NCBI GenBank assembly: GCA_011009095.1
Contig: VTPC01091300.1
Coordinates: forward strand, 239,915-303,914
Length of the DNA stretch: 64,000 bases
Direction: 5' to 3'
DNA from: Ignelater luminosus
Lineage: Eukaryota; Arthropoda; Insecta; Coleoptera; Elateridae
The notes below the pieces were generated by a model, which saw nothing but the letters and a program-made list of their open reading frames with translations, was not told the DNA's origin and did not search any database. Position numbers and translations under genes: made by a program. Shown piece by piece: positions 1 through 14,049 of this stretch (within the stretch, counting starts at the first letter, position 1; each line of letters starts with the position of its first letter).

Positions 1-1400
1 ACCTATTACTGACACGATTTTTGATTAATCAACGAAATTCTGTAATCGACGACCTGGCGGTGAACACTTTTTTATGCGTGTAAACTGTCTTTCATATCAG
101 TTCAATTTTAGGAAGAGCATAATTCTGAGAGTATGTTGTGTCTCAAACTTTAAAATCTTAGTCTTTTGAAGTATTTGAAACTTTTTTTTGGAATGACAAT
201 ATTCTATAATAAATTGGCGACTAAGTTCGAATAACCTATAAATGACAGCTCGCAGGCATCTAGAATCTAGGATTGTCAGGTTATATCTAGACATCAGTTT
301 GTGGATGTTGCGGAACGATATACGAGACTCTCTTGAGATGTTTCAACTCGTTATACCAGAAGAGCATAACCTAGATGTTTTGATGTTGCACTTGATTTTC
401 AGTTTTCTGGCTCAGTTTAATCAAGAAAATTTTGTAATCGATGAGTAGATGGTAGAGAAAAATTCCTCATACATGTAAAAGTTATTCAAATTATCATTCC
501 ACTCCAACTATGGGAAGAAAATGATTGTAAGAATATGTTGCGAATGAAAACAGTAGAGGGAGCAAGTCTCGATCTTCCAATCCGGAGTCTCTTCAAGTCC
601 TTAAAGCTGAGAGTATTGTTGCGGCAAAAAGGCAATACTTTGGTTTTTCTAGAATGGACTTGATTTTTCATCTCTGAAACCAATTTTTAGTTGACGGTAG
701 TGATTTGTAGTTCGCGACAAAGGTGAGATAACCATAGGTCGTAGACCTTCAGAATCTAGAATTGTCAGACTGTATTCAAACAGTAGTTTGTGTCTGGAAA
801 TCAACATTAGCAGGAATGTGTTACGAAACTAGACATTACAAGGTGAAAGCTGCAAAGGGATCTAGAGTTAGCAGACTGTATTCTGACGACACCTCAGTTT
901 GTGGCTGGAAATCAACGTTACGAAACGACATAGCAGAAGACGGGAACTCCAAATTTAAATCAAAACTTTCTTGAAATATTTGAACTTGCCTTTACATTTG
1001 CACCCATTTTCTCATTATCAATCCAATCAAGCAACTAAAACTTTCTTATGCCTGTGAAAGTGTCAAAACTGTACTTATGTAGCACGCTAGTTCAACATTG
1101 ACAAGATTGTGATCGTCGAAATCTATGAGGAAAATTAAACGACGAATTCCTGTAATCGACGACGAGGTGGAAAAAACTTTCTTATACGTGTAAATGTTTT
1201 TCAGTTTTTCATTCCAGTTCGACTTGAGCAAGAACCTGATCTTAAGACTTTTTGATTTACAATCAATTCAATCCACAAGAAAGAAGGTAGAACTGTATAT
1301 AGACAGCACTACATTTTATTTTATTCTTATTTCTGGAGTTAACCTTCCAATGCCTAGTCGATCGAGTTTAATAAACATAGTCCTGACATTGGCAGCAGAA
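1..1400. repeat. Degenerate direct repeats at left edge
   Basis: Two related sequence modules recur. Module A, around TGTAATCGACGAC followed by TTTCTTATRCGTGTAAA and TTCATTCCA..TTCAA, starts near 41, 436 and 1152. Module B, around AATCTAGAATTGTCAGACTG and then CAGTTTGTGGCTGGAAATCAAC, starts near 262, 751 and 858. Spacing is irregular and copies differ by many substitutions. No coding content was recognised; it may be a decayed satellite or internal transposon repeat. Confidence 0.6.
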
Positions 1401-4400
1401 TAGAAGTAATCCAAAGAACAGTGTTGTTAGCTTATTGTACAAGATTCTAGTATTAATCGTTAACCTGGAGAGATATGGAAAATAGGAATGAGAGAGTAAA
1501 CATCCTGTGGAAGCAAACAAAATTCTTTAGAGATGGATAATATTTGTTACTGCTTTTCAGAGTTTACTCTCAATCTAGCAAGAAAAAAGATTTTTGCATT
1601 TTTCTCACGGGATGCATCGTTCCTGCGTTAAGATGGAATCTTCAAAAATCAGAGTTTAATTAGAAAATTTGGTTTTTGAGTATTTCAAATTAAATCCTTT
1701 GCGAGATTGTAAGCACAAGACGTAATAAATAAATTTATATGTAGACAGAACTAAACCAAGTAGATTCTATTCGTACTTAATCTAGTATGATGGATCGTGA
1801 AAGTTTTTTTTTGAGTTTAAGGATTGCAGTTTCTCATGTCGTGTGAACTAGTCATTTTATATTTTTGATTTTCAATCATTCTTTGTAATTTTCGGTAGAT
1901 GCAATTATTGATTCAAATTGAAGAAAAGCCTGGTCCATTACCTTTCGAAAAATTATTTAACCTCCACACTTCTTTTTTTCTTGCCTCTTCAATCTCATAG
2001 TTAACACCTTACCTATATGTTTTCGCCTTCTTGATTATCGAATTATAGTCAGTTCGTGCATCACTTTCGCTTCAACTCAAGTTTCTAATTTATAACTGTC
2101 GAGTTTCATTCTGCTCTTTGTGTCTTGTTTCTAACCTCTTGTGTAAACAGTTTAAAGTCAAACTTTTTCATTTTATTTCACTTTTGTATTTGTCACATCT
2201 CATTGATCGGTCTTGTAAGGTAATATTTATTTTTATTTAACTTACTTCGTTTCAAAATGGAATCTTTTCTACCTCATTTTATCTCTTTTTCAGTATTCGA
2301 TTATAGTTCATCTTTTAGTGTCTTCTACATTTTCCTTTGTTACATACGAAATATTCGCTTTCTAGATAATAGATTTAGTGGAATCCCCAGAGAAAACTCG
2401 TAAGCAACAACATGAAATATATAAAAGCAATTTAGCAATTAGAAAGAGAAGAAAAGGAATTTTTTAAGGTTAGTAAGTAATTTTCTGTGTTTTTAAAGCT
2501 TCCACTAATTTATACTATAATTGTATATGTGCCCTTAGAAGATTAAGATAGATTTATGTCAACTGCTTTACTATAAAAAAAGGTGCATAATGCTCCCCCC
2601 TAAGAATGCTTCTCGCTGTTAAAAGCTTTTCCTAATGGGCCTATATTATTCATCACATAAAAATGCCTTTAAAAATAAACATACAGAAGCTTCTACCCAC
2701 ATCTGATCTAATTTTTCACTTTGTTGCTCGCATACAGACACGGTGAATCCAACTTCGAATACATTTTTGCAGCAAAAGCACTTCAAAAGCGTAAAACAAG
2801 TCCTAGCAGAATAGTAATAATTTCGTTTTCGTTTTAGATGACGTACCGTATAGGAAACTTCCTTTTTTTTCTCCAGGAAATTATTTCTACGTAAACAGAA
2901 ACGATTTGTTCTTCTTTATTAAACAAGTAGACGCGGAATTGTTTGTCAGAAAATTAATTAACAATATTATTTGTGACTTATTTCATTTCCACGAACGAAA
3001 CTTGCAAAAATTCTCAGCAACATTTGTCCCACATGGGATATGTCAAGAAAATTGAAAAGCAGAGAGAAACGGGTCAGTTCTTTTCCCCAGAGAGCAACTA
3101 CTTGAGAACTCCTTTTAACGAAAAAGCTGGTATTCAGCTGTCAAATTTGCAACTTACCTGTACTTAACGCTTTTCCTACATTTCCTTTTGAATACATTTC
3201 TACAATTCTGATTACAAATATAACCTTTGAATGTTGAAAATTGTTTGCCTTAAAATTTCAGGTTTAATTTCAATACACCTTCTGTGTATTATTATTATTA
3301 TTATTATTGTTCTTGTGTTAGAATTCAACATCAACAGTTATTAATAAAATAATAATAATCTTGAACAGTCACTTTATCTTATTTCTGATCTATTAACCAA
3401 TTGTTAGGAAACTGGAGAAAATTATATTGTCAGACTGAATTATTGTTTGTTTAACGTTTATTCTTTCAATTTTCCTCTCTAGTTTAACATTCTGATTGAG
3501 TTTCATCCTGATTGTTTATTATTTTATTAGAATGCCTTGAATAAGGGTGATTAACAAGGAAAACTTTTTGTGTGTAATTAAAAACAAACTACTCGCACCA
3601 AACTAGTGAGCTGGCGGCCTTTACATAGGTGCTCGCTCACTAATCTAAATAAATGCATCTACACTTTATTACTGCAATTTGATTTAAACATAATTTGAAA
3701 GGTTTTAGAAAGTGATCAATGGCGCAAGAAACAGATTTCTGAAAGAGCTGCATTCAAAGTAGCCAGCAACCTAGAAAATCTGAAAAATAAAATAGACAAA
3801 ACTGAGTTTAATCTTTAAACTCAATTTTACTGACTCCACAATATAATAATATTCAAATAAAATTGTAAGAAAAACCAGACACGATGTAGTAAATCTCAAA
3901 AAAGGCAACGCTACGAATTTCAATCGAACTGGAGATTACCAAGTTTTAATTTTAGATCATATTCAAAGATCATTTGAATATTCTAAAAACGCAAACGTTA
4001 CTTTAAATCTTTTTCTTTCCTATTTCTACAAATTATATTTTTATCGAGATTGTTAGAATTAAAGTTGTAAGGAAATATCCCAAACTTACCGAAAGTGTAT
4101 CCTTAAATACGATTCTGAACACGCGTTTCCTTTACATCTGTATTCGAATTTTCCAAGTCACTAAATCTTAGAGTTTAAGGAAGTACAAAATTTTCTCTCA
4201 TGTATCTGAATTGATCTGTTAGAAAATACCAAGAAAAAGGAGAGAAAATAACGTCGAAGTTTTGGATACTTTCACGTGGATTAAAATTAGGCAAGTTGGG
4301 CAAAATAACAATCTTTTTTTCCGAATCGATTTAACGCAACTTTATATATTTTTCAAGGGAATAAAATGATATTGGAACATTTTGTAAACTGAAATGTATG

Positions 4401-5924
4401 TTTTGGGGTTTAATTGAAATTGATTTAATATCGGGAATTACCTACTTTAAATATTTAATAGGAAAATATTATTTTCTGTATTGTTTATGAATAAATAAAA
4501 TGCGTTTGTTCAATAGTTTAATAAAACATAATTACGTATAATTTTTAACTACAAATAGAACAACATCAAAATTGATGACACAGGACTGTAATTTATAATC
4601 TATTGTTTAGTCGAGGGAAAATATAATATTTAGTAATTACACGACCTCGTATGTTCCATTTTTGTATTCAAGGTACACAATTATCTTCCAAATATGATAA
4701 ATTATTTATTTAGAGATACTCATTAGAAGATGGATTAGTGAATAATTAAATGAGGAAAACGAAATAATTTAGTGAGGTTATGAACACGTAAAGTGAAAGA
4801 AAATGTACGTTAATAATAAAAGGGGAATTATTTTCATTGTTAATTTAAATAAAAGGAAATGTGGTGTTGTGGTGTTGCATTTTTATTAATGCGTTTGTTT
4901 ATTCATCCGTTATTTCTTAGCCTTCTCTGATGTACAACTAGGCTCATTTCATAGATTTCACCTTTAACCTACCTAAATTGCGTAATAACCTATAAACTAG
5001 TTATATTGAACACTCTATTAGAGTTGAACCGGCCCGGAGGACTGAAAATCTTGGAGACTCTGGGCCCAAATCAGTTTGGAGGTCAAATCGACCCGAAATC
5101 CAAAATCCCAAACAAAAACTCATATAAGGGTCAAGATATTTATTAACTTGGCCAATCCGACTCTGGGCTCTATCGCCACTCTATTTTCTAATATTATAAA
5201 AGTACTATGTAACTACTCAATCCTGTTGCAACATAAGTCTCTGGACAATATTTCTGGAATATGACCGACCATAAACATCTAATATTACTGGGATTCCTAA
5301 TTGTACCACCTATTGAAATAGTTTTGGTTTAGTTTTAAAGACCAGATTTGGCCACAAATTGCATTTCTTTTTTAACATCGCCATGTTGATAGATTTCTGG
5401 TTTCTTCTTCTGTCAGAATCATTATTTGATTCACATTGTCTATTGGTCGAACTTCAAATGGATCTACCCTTTCTTAGCGTTTTGTCCTATTCTCATTTTT
5501 CATCGTTTCATCTTTCACACTTACTATTTGATCACTTAAAGATTTTAATTTGGCTTCTTTTACTATATAGTAAGGTTAGAAAAAAGCGACAGCACAGAAA
5601 ATAAGAGATTTAGATTTTTGCTTATAACAAAGAAAAAGTGAAAAAAGAATCGCCAAATTTCGATTTTATCAACCACATCGCTCTATCTCCAATAATAACC
5701 AAGATAATCCATGAATACATCAAAAAGCAATAATATATTAGTTTAGTTTTTAGCATATCAACATATTTCATGTCTCGTTTCTCTTACTCAACCCAATTTA
5801 TTGATTTTCGCTTTTGTAAGATTGTGACCTACCGTACCGAAGAGATTAGTTGAAACAACTCGTAATATTTGCAAAAGTTCTTTATTTTTACTAACAACAA
5901 AAGCTGAGTTGAAAAACTCTTACG
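1401..5924. other. AT-rich DNA without recognised genes
   Basis: No Lar Ig1 or signal-peptide exon, RNA gene or transposase was recognised. Simple features are an (ATT)n tract at about 3288-3310 and a short hairpin at 3604-3642. Since the first visible Lar exon needs an upstream exon, this may be Lar intron 1 or 2. Confidence 0.4.
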
Positions 5925-6806
5925 TTAATGCTTTATGTGGCCTCCTTTAGTTTTTATCAAACCAGTGACACGTTTTGGCATCGATTTTATTAGGTTTTGG
6001 CATGTACGTAGAGAGTAATGTTTTACTTCTGAACCATATTAAGCTTTTCTTTCGCAGTACAATTAATTTTTCCCAGACGCAGGTTGCATATAGGCCATAT
6101 ATGGGATTTACGTCAGGGGAATTCCCTGGCAAATCCAAGACAGTTAGTCTACGATCCTTAAAGATCATTTTTCCGTATTAAGGCAGGGCATTAGATCTTG
6201 CTGAAATATACAGTTGCCTGCGAGTCATTGCTTTTGTAGTTCTGTACCCATTGTTTCTATTAACAGCGATTGGTATTTCTTACTGTTCGTGGACCTGTGG
6301 ACCAAGTCCATAAAAAGAGAAGCATCCCCCAAACATCTGTTTAATTTGAGTAGAAATAATCTTTTCTCGTTTGCTTCGACGCAAAAACCAAACTAGCTCT
6401 CATCAGAGCCCAATGAACATATTTTTTTGCCCATTCTTCATAGTTGCCGTTTCTTCACGAATTTTCTAGCAAGCTTTCCTGCTTCTTTGAGCCTACGATG
6501 CACAATCATTGTACTAATGTGCACTCCAGTTTCGGCCAATTCCCGTGTAAGGCCTACGGCATTCTTCCTAGCATCTTTTCTACTAGAATCCAATAAACGT
6601 TGATTATCTCTCTTACTTATCTTTCGTTTAGCTCCACATTTTCCTTTTCTCTTAACAAAGATGTCTCGTAAATCTCGGTACTGCTTGATAATTATGTTAA
6701 CAGTGCCTACACTCACTTTAACTTCAACAGCAATCTCTCTCTGTGTGTGTCTTCAAAGCGCAAACATCGTAGTAATCCTTACATGGTTCTCCATTGAGTT
6801 ATCCAT
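5925..6806 (-). pseudogene. Tc1-like transposase pseudogene
   Basis: Read on the minus strand from an ATG at 6806. The N-terminal HTH region (QREIAVEVKVSVGTVNIII), the basic KRKGKCGAKRKISKRD linker and RELAETGVHISTMIVHRRL are typical of Tc1 transposases. Further on, FQQD (6200s), LPGNSPDVNP (6120s) and the C-terminal IKTKGGHIKH with stop at 5925-5927 follow in order. An in-frame TGA after codon 17 and at least three frame changes make it dead. Its length, about 294 codons, is shorter than the usual ~340, so internal deletions are likely. Inverted terminal repeats were not found. Confidence 0.85.
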
Positions 6807-8189
6807 TCTTCAAAAATATGCATGCACGACGTAAATAAATTAATTAAATGCTAACTTTGAAACAAGGTCTTATAACAAAAGTTGTTTATGGCTTATTGTA
6901 CATGAAAGGATGTGAATTAATTAAGATAAACCCCTAACTTGTGATTGAAATGGCAAATCAGTAACAGTGCTGCAAACTTTAAGAAAAACAGTGATGCCAA
7001 AGTGAAAATAACAAACATTAACTGTGTGTTTCAATTAATCTGTTTGGTAGTGTCCATTACATTATTTATTATCTTCATAAATGTATCACAGTAACTGTTG
7101 ACTGCCATTCTGTTTTTCTTTTTTTGTCTTCCATTAGAATCGAAACATTCATTTGCTTTTATAACTTTTTGATTTTTCTTTTTGGGCATTAATTTTAATA
7201 ATTTCCTAGTGAAGGATTCGCGAAGTATTCTTATACTTGTCCTCACACCAAGAATGATCAATAAACACATCGATTAAGAAAAATGAAAAGATTTTACCAT
7301 TGGAAATAGTAAAAATCATGACATGGTCTTCCCCAAAGAAAAATAATAAAATTTTTGACCGTCGTACCTCCTGACAGTCGTTTCGACTTTGTTTGATCTC
7401 ATCAGTGGAGAATAACTACTTCATTTTCATATTGGTAAAATAAATACCATACATAAAGTTTTCTAGGAAAATTGTTTGTCTGCTAACGGACAAAATCAAT
7501 CAACTTTACATTTAGTGTCGGTACGCACAAAATGTTTTTGGATAATTCGATTGTTTTCTTTTTAGCTAACAATAATAGCAGAGTAGTATAGTATAGAACT
7601 TGTAAATATTTCATTCCTATGGAATCAAAGATAGTAGAGAAATAACGGGATATTCTAAAGAATTTGAAAAGTTGCAAGTTATCAATATGAAGAATCAAAA
7701 TCCAACTTTCAGAGGAGTGCTGTAGTATAGAGTCACGCTAAACCACGTAAAACTGCGTAAGATGTTAGTTTTGACCCACCCATCTCCAGCCTTTAAAGCT
7801 AGTTAGTTGGCGGTTTAGTTCTGTACAGGTGAAGTTTTAATTTCTTGCTATCTGCATGCTAAATTGCAAGATAAAGGAAATCCTTTATTTTCCTGTTCCA
7901 TATTTTATCGTTTTCATAGATTTTATCAACATCTGTGGTAGCAAAAAGACCAAGATCTTATGACAGAACATATTCGTATCTCTTTGTTCAAAGTTCAGCA
8001 TTTAAATGTCCATCTGTTTGATACTTTATGAGGAGTTACACACTTAATTAATTACAGTTCTAGTTGTATCATCTAAATGTAGGTTGTTTCTATAAAATAC
8101 TTGATGAACTTTTAAGATTCAAAGATATCCCATAGATAACAGATCAAAGAACTTAAAGAAGCTTTAGAAAAATCTTGGTTTCGAATTAC
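6807..8189. other. Non-coding DNA, nothing recognised
   Basis: AT-rich sequence with only short random ORFs. No repeats or motifs of note were seen between the Tc1 remnant and the LINE fragment. Confidence 0.4.
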
Positions 8190-8480
8190 ATAAATTGAAA
8201 AGTATATTTTAGATCGATCAGAGATAGTCGTGTCAGTTGCATTTGAAAGTGACCGTGAAGTTTTAAAGTGAATATGGTGTCCCGCAAGGATCACATATCG
8301 GACCGCTACTATTTTAGTTAGTTATTGATTGTAAACATATTCATGAAATTAGAAAAAGCGTTAAAATTTTTATTAATCACATTTATAAATTTAAAATTAC
8401 ATCTTTGTCTTTAAATTGCTGTGTAATAAAACCAATGCAAAATTTAATTGCTGTAAAAAATATTTCAAGCGAAAGCTTTC
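8190..8480 (+). pseudogene. Fragment of LINE reverse transcriptase
   Basis: The plus strand reads DRSEIVVSVAFESDREVL and then, after a frame change, YGVPQGSHIGPLLF at about 8270-8315, directly followed by a stop. GVPQGS.LGPLLF is the RT motif of Jockey/CR1-type non-LTR elements. Only this short part survives, interrupted by stops. It is too small to classify further. Confidence 0.7.
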
Positions 8481-10171
8481 GATTTTATTTCTTGTCGTAC
8501 ATTTAATTTTCTTATGGATAAATTTAATTTCGATAAGACGTAAGTACAGAACATGAACTTTTAAAGCAGCATAGGTTAATTAAACGGAAATTGGAAATTT
8601 ATTCCAAGTTCCGTTAGTGACAGCCTAAAAATAAATATATACATAAAACGTATATCCGCGTTTTGTGCTTTGATAAATGGCTGACAAAGCAGAACTCCAA
8701 ACACATACGGTTGAATATACGCAGCAGATGATTTGTGTGGTGAGGTCCACGGCAAATGTTATATTAGGCAAGGAAACACAAAGAGACAGTGACGACAATA
8801 GGGCGTGATAAACCTATTGTTATCATACAATAGTCCATCAACATGACACTGGCAAGCGACCTGCAGATTTGCGGCGTAACCTGAGTTAGAAAGTAAAAGA
8901 ACCCGCAGAAGCAATTTCGAAGGACTTTCCAGTAATACCCCGTTCGATACATTGCAGGTTGAACGGGATCTGAATGTATAATAGTAAAACTTAACTAAAC
9001 AGTTTAACAAATTTTCACGACGGATATTCTTTTAAAAACAGAGTCAATCAAGTAGAAATGCTGTCAGAACATTTTGTCAGTGTCCAGAACCCTTTTGTTC
9101 CGTAGGTTGTTCCCTACATTAAGGATAACTACGCAATTCCCGCGGACATTTGTAAGCTTTTTGTTGTGCCGAGATAAAAAGTCAAAAGGCACGTCCTAAA
9201 ATAAAAATAATGCTCCACAGTTAATTTCACTTCTTCCTTAATGCGATTGCAAACGAAATCGCAATTATTTTACATTAGAGCTCTCCCCGAGATACCTCCG
9301 GACGAACGATGTAAAGGCGCAAGATATATCACGAGAATAAGTTTAAATTGCGGTTAAAGCTCATTTTTATTTAAACGAAAAGACACAAATTGCTACCGCT
9401 TTATTTTTAAAACCAAGGAACAACAAATTTTTCATCAGCAAGAATGTTAAAACCACAATGGCTTCCACTAATTAATTTTCACAGCTTCCAGTAAATATTC
9501 TTTTTTTTTGTCAAAATTAATGGACTGTTTTGTTCTTATTGCTTTGTGCGTACTTTGTTAAATCTTTGATTTTTTTGTTCCGTCTATATTTAAAATCTAC
9601 AAACATAAATGAAAAAAAGAACTTTTACAAGATTATTAATTGTACCAATGGATTTTACATAAAAAAATGAAATGAGAAAAATTTAGTTTGTAATGCCTAA
9701 TACCATAAAGTTTACCTACGCGAAAATCGATATCATTTATCTTATACCAAACATTCAACTTGATTAACTGGAGCTAATTTTGCGAAAGGCTTGAACTTAC
9801 TGAGCCAAATCCCTTGTGAATCTTCATCGTTTATTGGTGCTTTCTTTGTGTCTTTCCAATTTGACACTTTCGAATGAAACCGTTTTAATCCAAGAAAAGA
9901 AGTTTTGCTGAATATTCTCAATGTCCAAACGCTTTTTGCAAATTATTAACAAACTTTCTACAAGTACACAGAACACATTTTATATGTCAATCTTATAGAA
10001 GAAAAGCGATAATAAATAACTCAATACATTTTATACCGTTGAGCTTAGATCTATCTTTTCCTATTGAAGATTAGATTGAAATTAGCAACATCAACATATA
10101 GATTTTGAATAGAATTGTGTGAAGAAGACTCATATTTAATGGAGCAGTGAAAAAATGTACTCTCTCTCTCT

Positions 10172-10204
<33 letters not shown>

Positions 10205-13200
10205 TCAGCACGTGCATGGCGAGCGATTCCCTTGACTTGGTTCAACACACTGGGGTCTGATGGAACAGCAATCTTACTAGTCATGCGATTACATAAGTTG
10301 TTTGAGGCACAGAGCTTCACTCCACTTGAGATTTATTAGAAAACACTGGATTTCGACCAGGGCAGATCGATAAATAATCCACACCCATGCTTGGTGCATG
10401 AAATTCTTTATACGATAGTCTTGCGTGTTGCATCTGCTTGACGAGGTAGAGTCTCATAATCGGGGGAGGAACCCTCAACGTCCGTCACCAGTAATTGATG
10501 CTAATAAGCTTCTGGTATACCAAGAACGTAAGTGTCGTCGACGTGCTCTATGGGGTCTATGCTAGTATTGACGATATGGCATTTTTATTTTTCCTCTTAC
10601 GAGAATTTACTTCCAAAACAGGCCACTCTTAGAACCCAGAAAGCTTTGGACGGTTCTGTTTTGAAGTCTGTGAAAAATATTGAATGAAGAGGCTCTGATT
10701 TTTTACCTAATATTTACATTGGAGATCCGTTCTTTCCTTTACACAGATCTTGAGGTACGCCCTCTTGTGTATCCATGACGCGTATGAGGTTTAGGGTCCA
10801 TACATCCTTTCCTACCGGATGAAAGGGCTACTTTGTACGATAGTGGAGAGCGTATTGTTTTGGTACTAACGCCGCCATCTTAACCAAAGAAAACTATCTT
10901 ATGATATAAATAAATAATAAAATTAGTGACGCACACGAATGGATTAACTAAATTCCCATTATCACTACCTACTATGTGGAGAAGCCACTGCGAAGGGAAA
11001 GGGCTTGGAAAAATTAGCGGGGAAAGAAGACCCTGTTGGGTTTGACTATAGTCTGGCACTGTAATTATTTAACTTGTATATTTAACTTCACGGCGAAGTT
11101 TGGAACCCTGATCACGTAAGAAAACAAGTGTAATAAGACTTAAGAGACTGTAACGTTTTTGGTTTCTGGTTTTAAAGCCATCTAGTCCAAAGCTCGAATT
11201 TTTACCAGGCTAGTCATTAATTCTCAATAAGATGCTTTGACCGTTTCGATTTGATTAGACTTTTTGGGCCAATCAATCTTTTCTTATTAACGGGACTTTT
11301 TCAAACACATTATTTAAGTCATTAAAAACTTCTAACAGCTGCTCTTTCCTTTAAAGATACCTTTTGTTCTTGATATCAAATGCAATGCGGTGCTCAGCTT
11401 TGGTCCTTGATTCATGCCAAAATGTAATTTTGAATGTAACCAATTACGACTAGAAGTCCTAGAGAAACCAAAATCTTTGATTAGATTATGTATTACTTTG
11501 GTAGTACATCGTGCTTTGAGATTGGTTCTGTGTTTTTAATGGATCAAACTTTTCTTATCATATTTTGTAGATTGGGTTGGTCAGTTTTATTTTTTTTTAA
11601 ATACTCAACTAGATCCCTTCAGTTTTGTCAAAACTACAACTTGGTCCATATCAAAATTATTTAGGCAAGATGAACCATGTTAACTATAGAAATACCAGAT
11701 TTTGCCAGGACCTTAAATGAGGCCGTTGAATTGAAGACTATGAGCATGGCACAGTAGAAAAAGAATGTTTGATTATTTATTTTTGCTCTTCCTAGATATT
11801 TTGATGCAGGATACAGTGTTTTTATCACTTTATCATATCTTTTTTGCTATACGATACATTTTAATTTTGAAGAATGGTTCAGAAACCTCATTAAGCCTGT
11901 CGTGTTTGTTTTTAGTATGATTTTAAATTTTATATTACTAACATTTAGACGTGCTGCATAATTTATGTAGTTTAGACATAAATTTGTTGGCCAAAGGCAC
12001 CCAAAATAACAGACATCTGTATGCAAAACCAAGAAGAAGATCGCGAAAGATATCTAGCAAGATTTTGCTAAATCAGTTGAGAAATGAAGAGATTTGATGA
12101 ACGTGAAAAGTAGAAAGTATCTTTGAGTAAAACTGAAAAGTGAGCAGGCCAAAGAACAAAAGTTAACAACTTTCTTAAAGCTTCCAGTCTTTAACTCAAA
12201 TGCACTTGAACCAATTTTGATGATACACTTATATGACAATAACGGATTTGTCAGTACAAAAAAGAAAAAGTGATCGGGTGTTTGTGGGTAGGACTTCGTT
12301 ACCTAAAGTGCTACATAGACAAAGATTGGTTTGGACTTGTTAATACTGATGTCCAAGAGCAAAATATCAATACGTATCATCCAAGACATTGGATGAAGAA
12401 CCCTGCATTTAGACATCAAATAGCTTGCGTATTATTTGTAGTTTCTCAACAACGCATATTTTGACAGTCAATAGCACAGAAAAACAACTATGAATGTGAA
12501 ACTTTGGTTTTGGACATTGAGAAAACATCTTTCATAAACTCAGGACAAATTCTACAATAAGAAACAGCAACTACTTGGCTCTATCGATTTAGGTGTTTTG
12601 GGTTTCGACTATTTGACTTATGGGCAAACCATGGACAAAAGGTATACATTTTGTGCATGTGAAGTTTTTTTGTCCAACGCGTTGTATCATTGAGCAACTC
12701 GTTTGGTTTTGTACAACAAGCTTTCCAACTGACTGACTAGTGTTGAAAATAACAGTCTGCATATTTCTCTCTGTGAAATCGCCAGGCAGCTCTAGTAAGC
12801 TCGTCGAGGATTTGTCTCGAATTAAGTATATAAATTGGAAGCAAACTATGCAGAGTATTTAATATAAAATTTTTAAATTGATAAAAAATGAATTTACATC
12901 AAGTACTGGCGTCTAACGACCACATTACAGCTGCCAAGATTTTTCTTTTTCGATTTTAAGGAATAATAGGAAAGATAATTGTTAAATTTTCATTGAAGTG
13001 TCCCTTTCATGCAGATTAATCAAAACCATTCACTTGTTAAATTAATATTTATTGGCAAATAAATATTTTTCTCTCTCCAGAAGAGAAAGCTTTTTTATAG
13101 AAACTGAATTTACAGGTGACCTACAACAACTAAAATTCCCCGTCTTTTATCTGGTTTAAATCCGTCACAGAAAAGCCTAGAGAAGTAAGAAGTATTGACG

Positions 13201-13854
13201 TGTGCGCCCACTAAAAAAGGCATCGATTCTATTTTTGAAAAAAGTTCTTTTAGCGGTCAGTTTCCATACAATAAAGACTCGCCTACGTATTTATCCGCTT
13301 GGTTGACAGGTTATAAGGGTGTATGCACCATTAAAAGAAATCTTAAAGACATTTAGATAAAAAAAATCTTGTTTTAGCTTAAATTATGTTTCGGAATTCG
13401 TCGATTCGATTCGCTCTGACCTGTTTAACAAAATAAAAAAGCGAAAACTGAAAAAACATAAAAACGGTAGACTTACAACTGACTATAATGTCTTGCAACG
13501 GACAAGACAGCACGAAAGTAAATATTAGGATTATAGAATTAGTTGGGTACTGTTCTTCAGCGAGATTAAATTTTAATAAAATATTTGACGTAATGAATCC
13601 CTTCCATCTGGTGGGCATGTTAGTAGAAGTGGTTAATTTATGTAGACATTACATGAAAATGCTTTTCGCCCTAATCCGGCAATAAATTTCAAGATAAATC
13701 TATAGTTTATAATTTATGCTTTAATTTATTAGCCTTGGACGTGCAGGATTTACGAATAATAATAAAATTAGAAATTTGTTTTATGATGAAATTTGGTTAA
13801 ATATTTTTTTAGCTTTTCTCTCAGGTATATTGAGTTTTCTTTTGTTTGTTACAG
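8481..13854. other. Intronic or upstream DNA without recognised genes
   Basis: No Lar Ig1 exon was found. A stretch at about 11220-11300 carries, on the minus strand, pieces resembling the ~18-bp repeat seen at 20.7 and 25.6 kb (GATTGGCCCAAAAAGTC). ORFs at 10051-10320 (-) and 12270-12464 (+) are unrecognised and probably chance. The acceptor for the first Lar exon ends the region. Confidence 0.4.
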
Positions 13855-14049
13855 TGGACAAATTACCTCCTGGATTTCCGCAAATAACACAGCCTCCAGC
13901 TACTAATAAGGTGGTCGAGATTGGTCACAGTACAGTTCTAACATGTGGCGCTACAGGCAATCCACCTCCGAGAATTACGTGGGTCCGTAATATGCTTCCT
14001 ATAGACACCTCGAGTACTCCTAGATACTCCACTAGGGATGACATGCCTG
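13855..14049 (+). CDS. Lar: Lar exon: N-terminal part of Ig2
   Basis: Follows a T-rich acceptor ending in ACAG and ends at donor GTAAGA, phase 1 on both sides (195 nt). It encodes the linker and first half of the second Ig domain, with the first Ig cysteine in [11 protein letters not shown] and the core tryptophan in ITWVRN. The exon stops at DDMPG, the position where vertebrate LAR-family genes carry the optional meA mini-exon in Ig2. The next coding exon is 13.1 kb away. Confidence 0.93.

Noticed and set aside
1-13854. Lar Ig1 and signal-peptide exons upstream
   Set aside because: I looked for an Ig1-like CxAxGDPPP and YECVAEN pattern on the plus strand and found none; the exons are probably outside the window.
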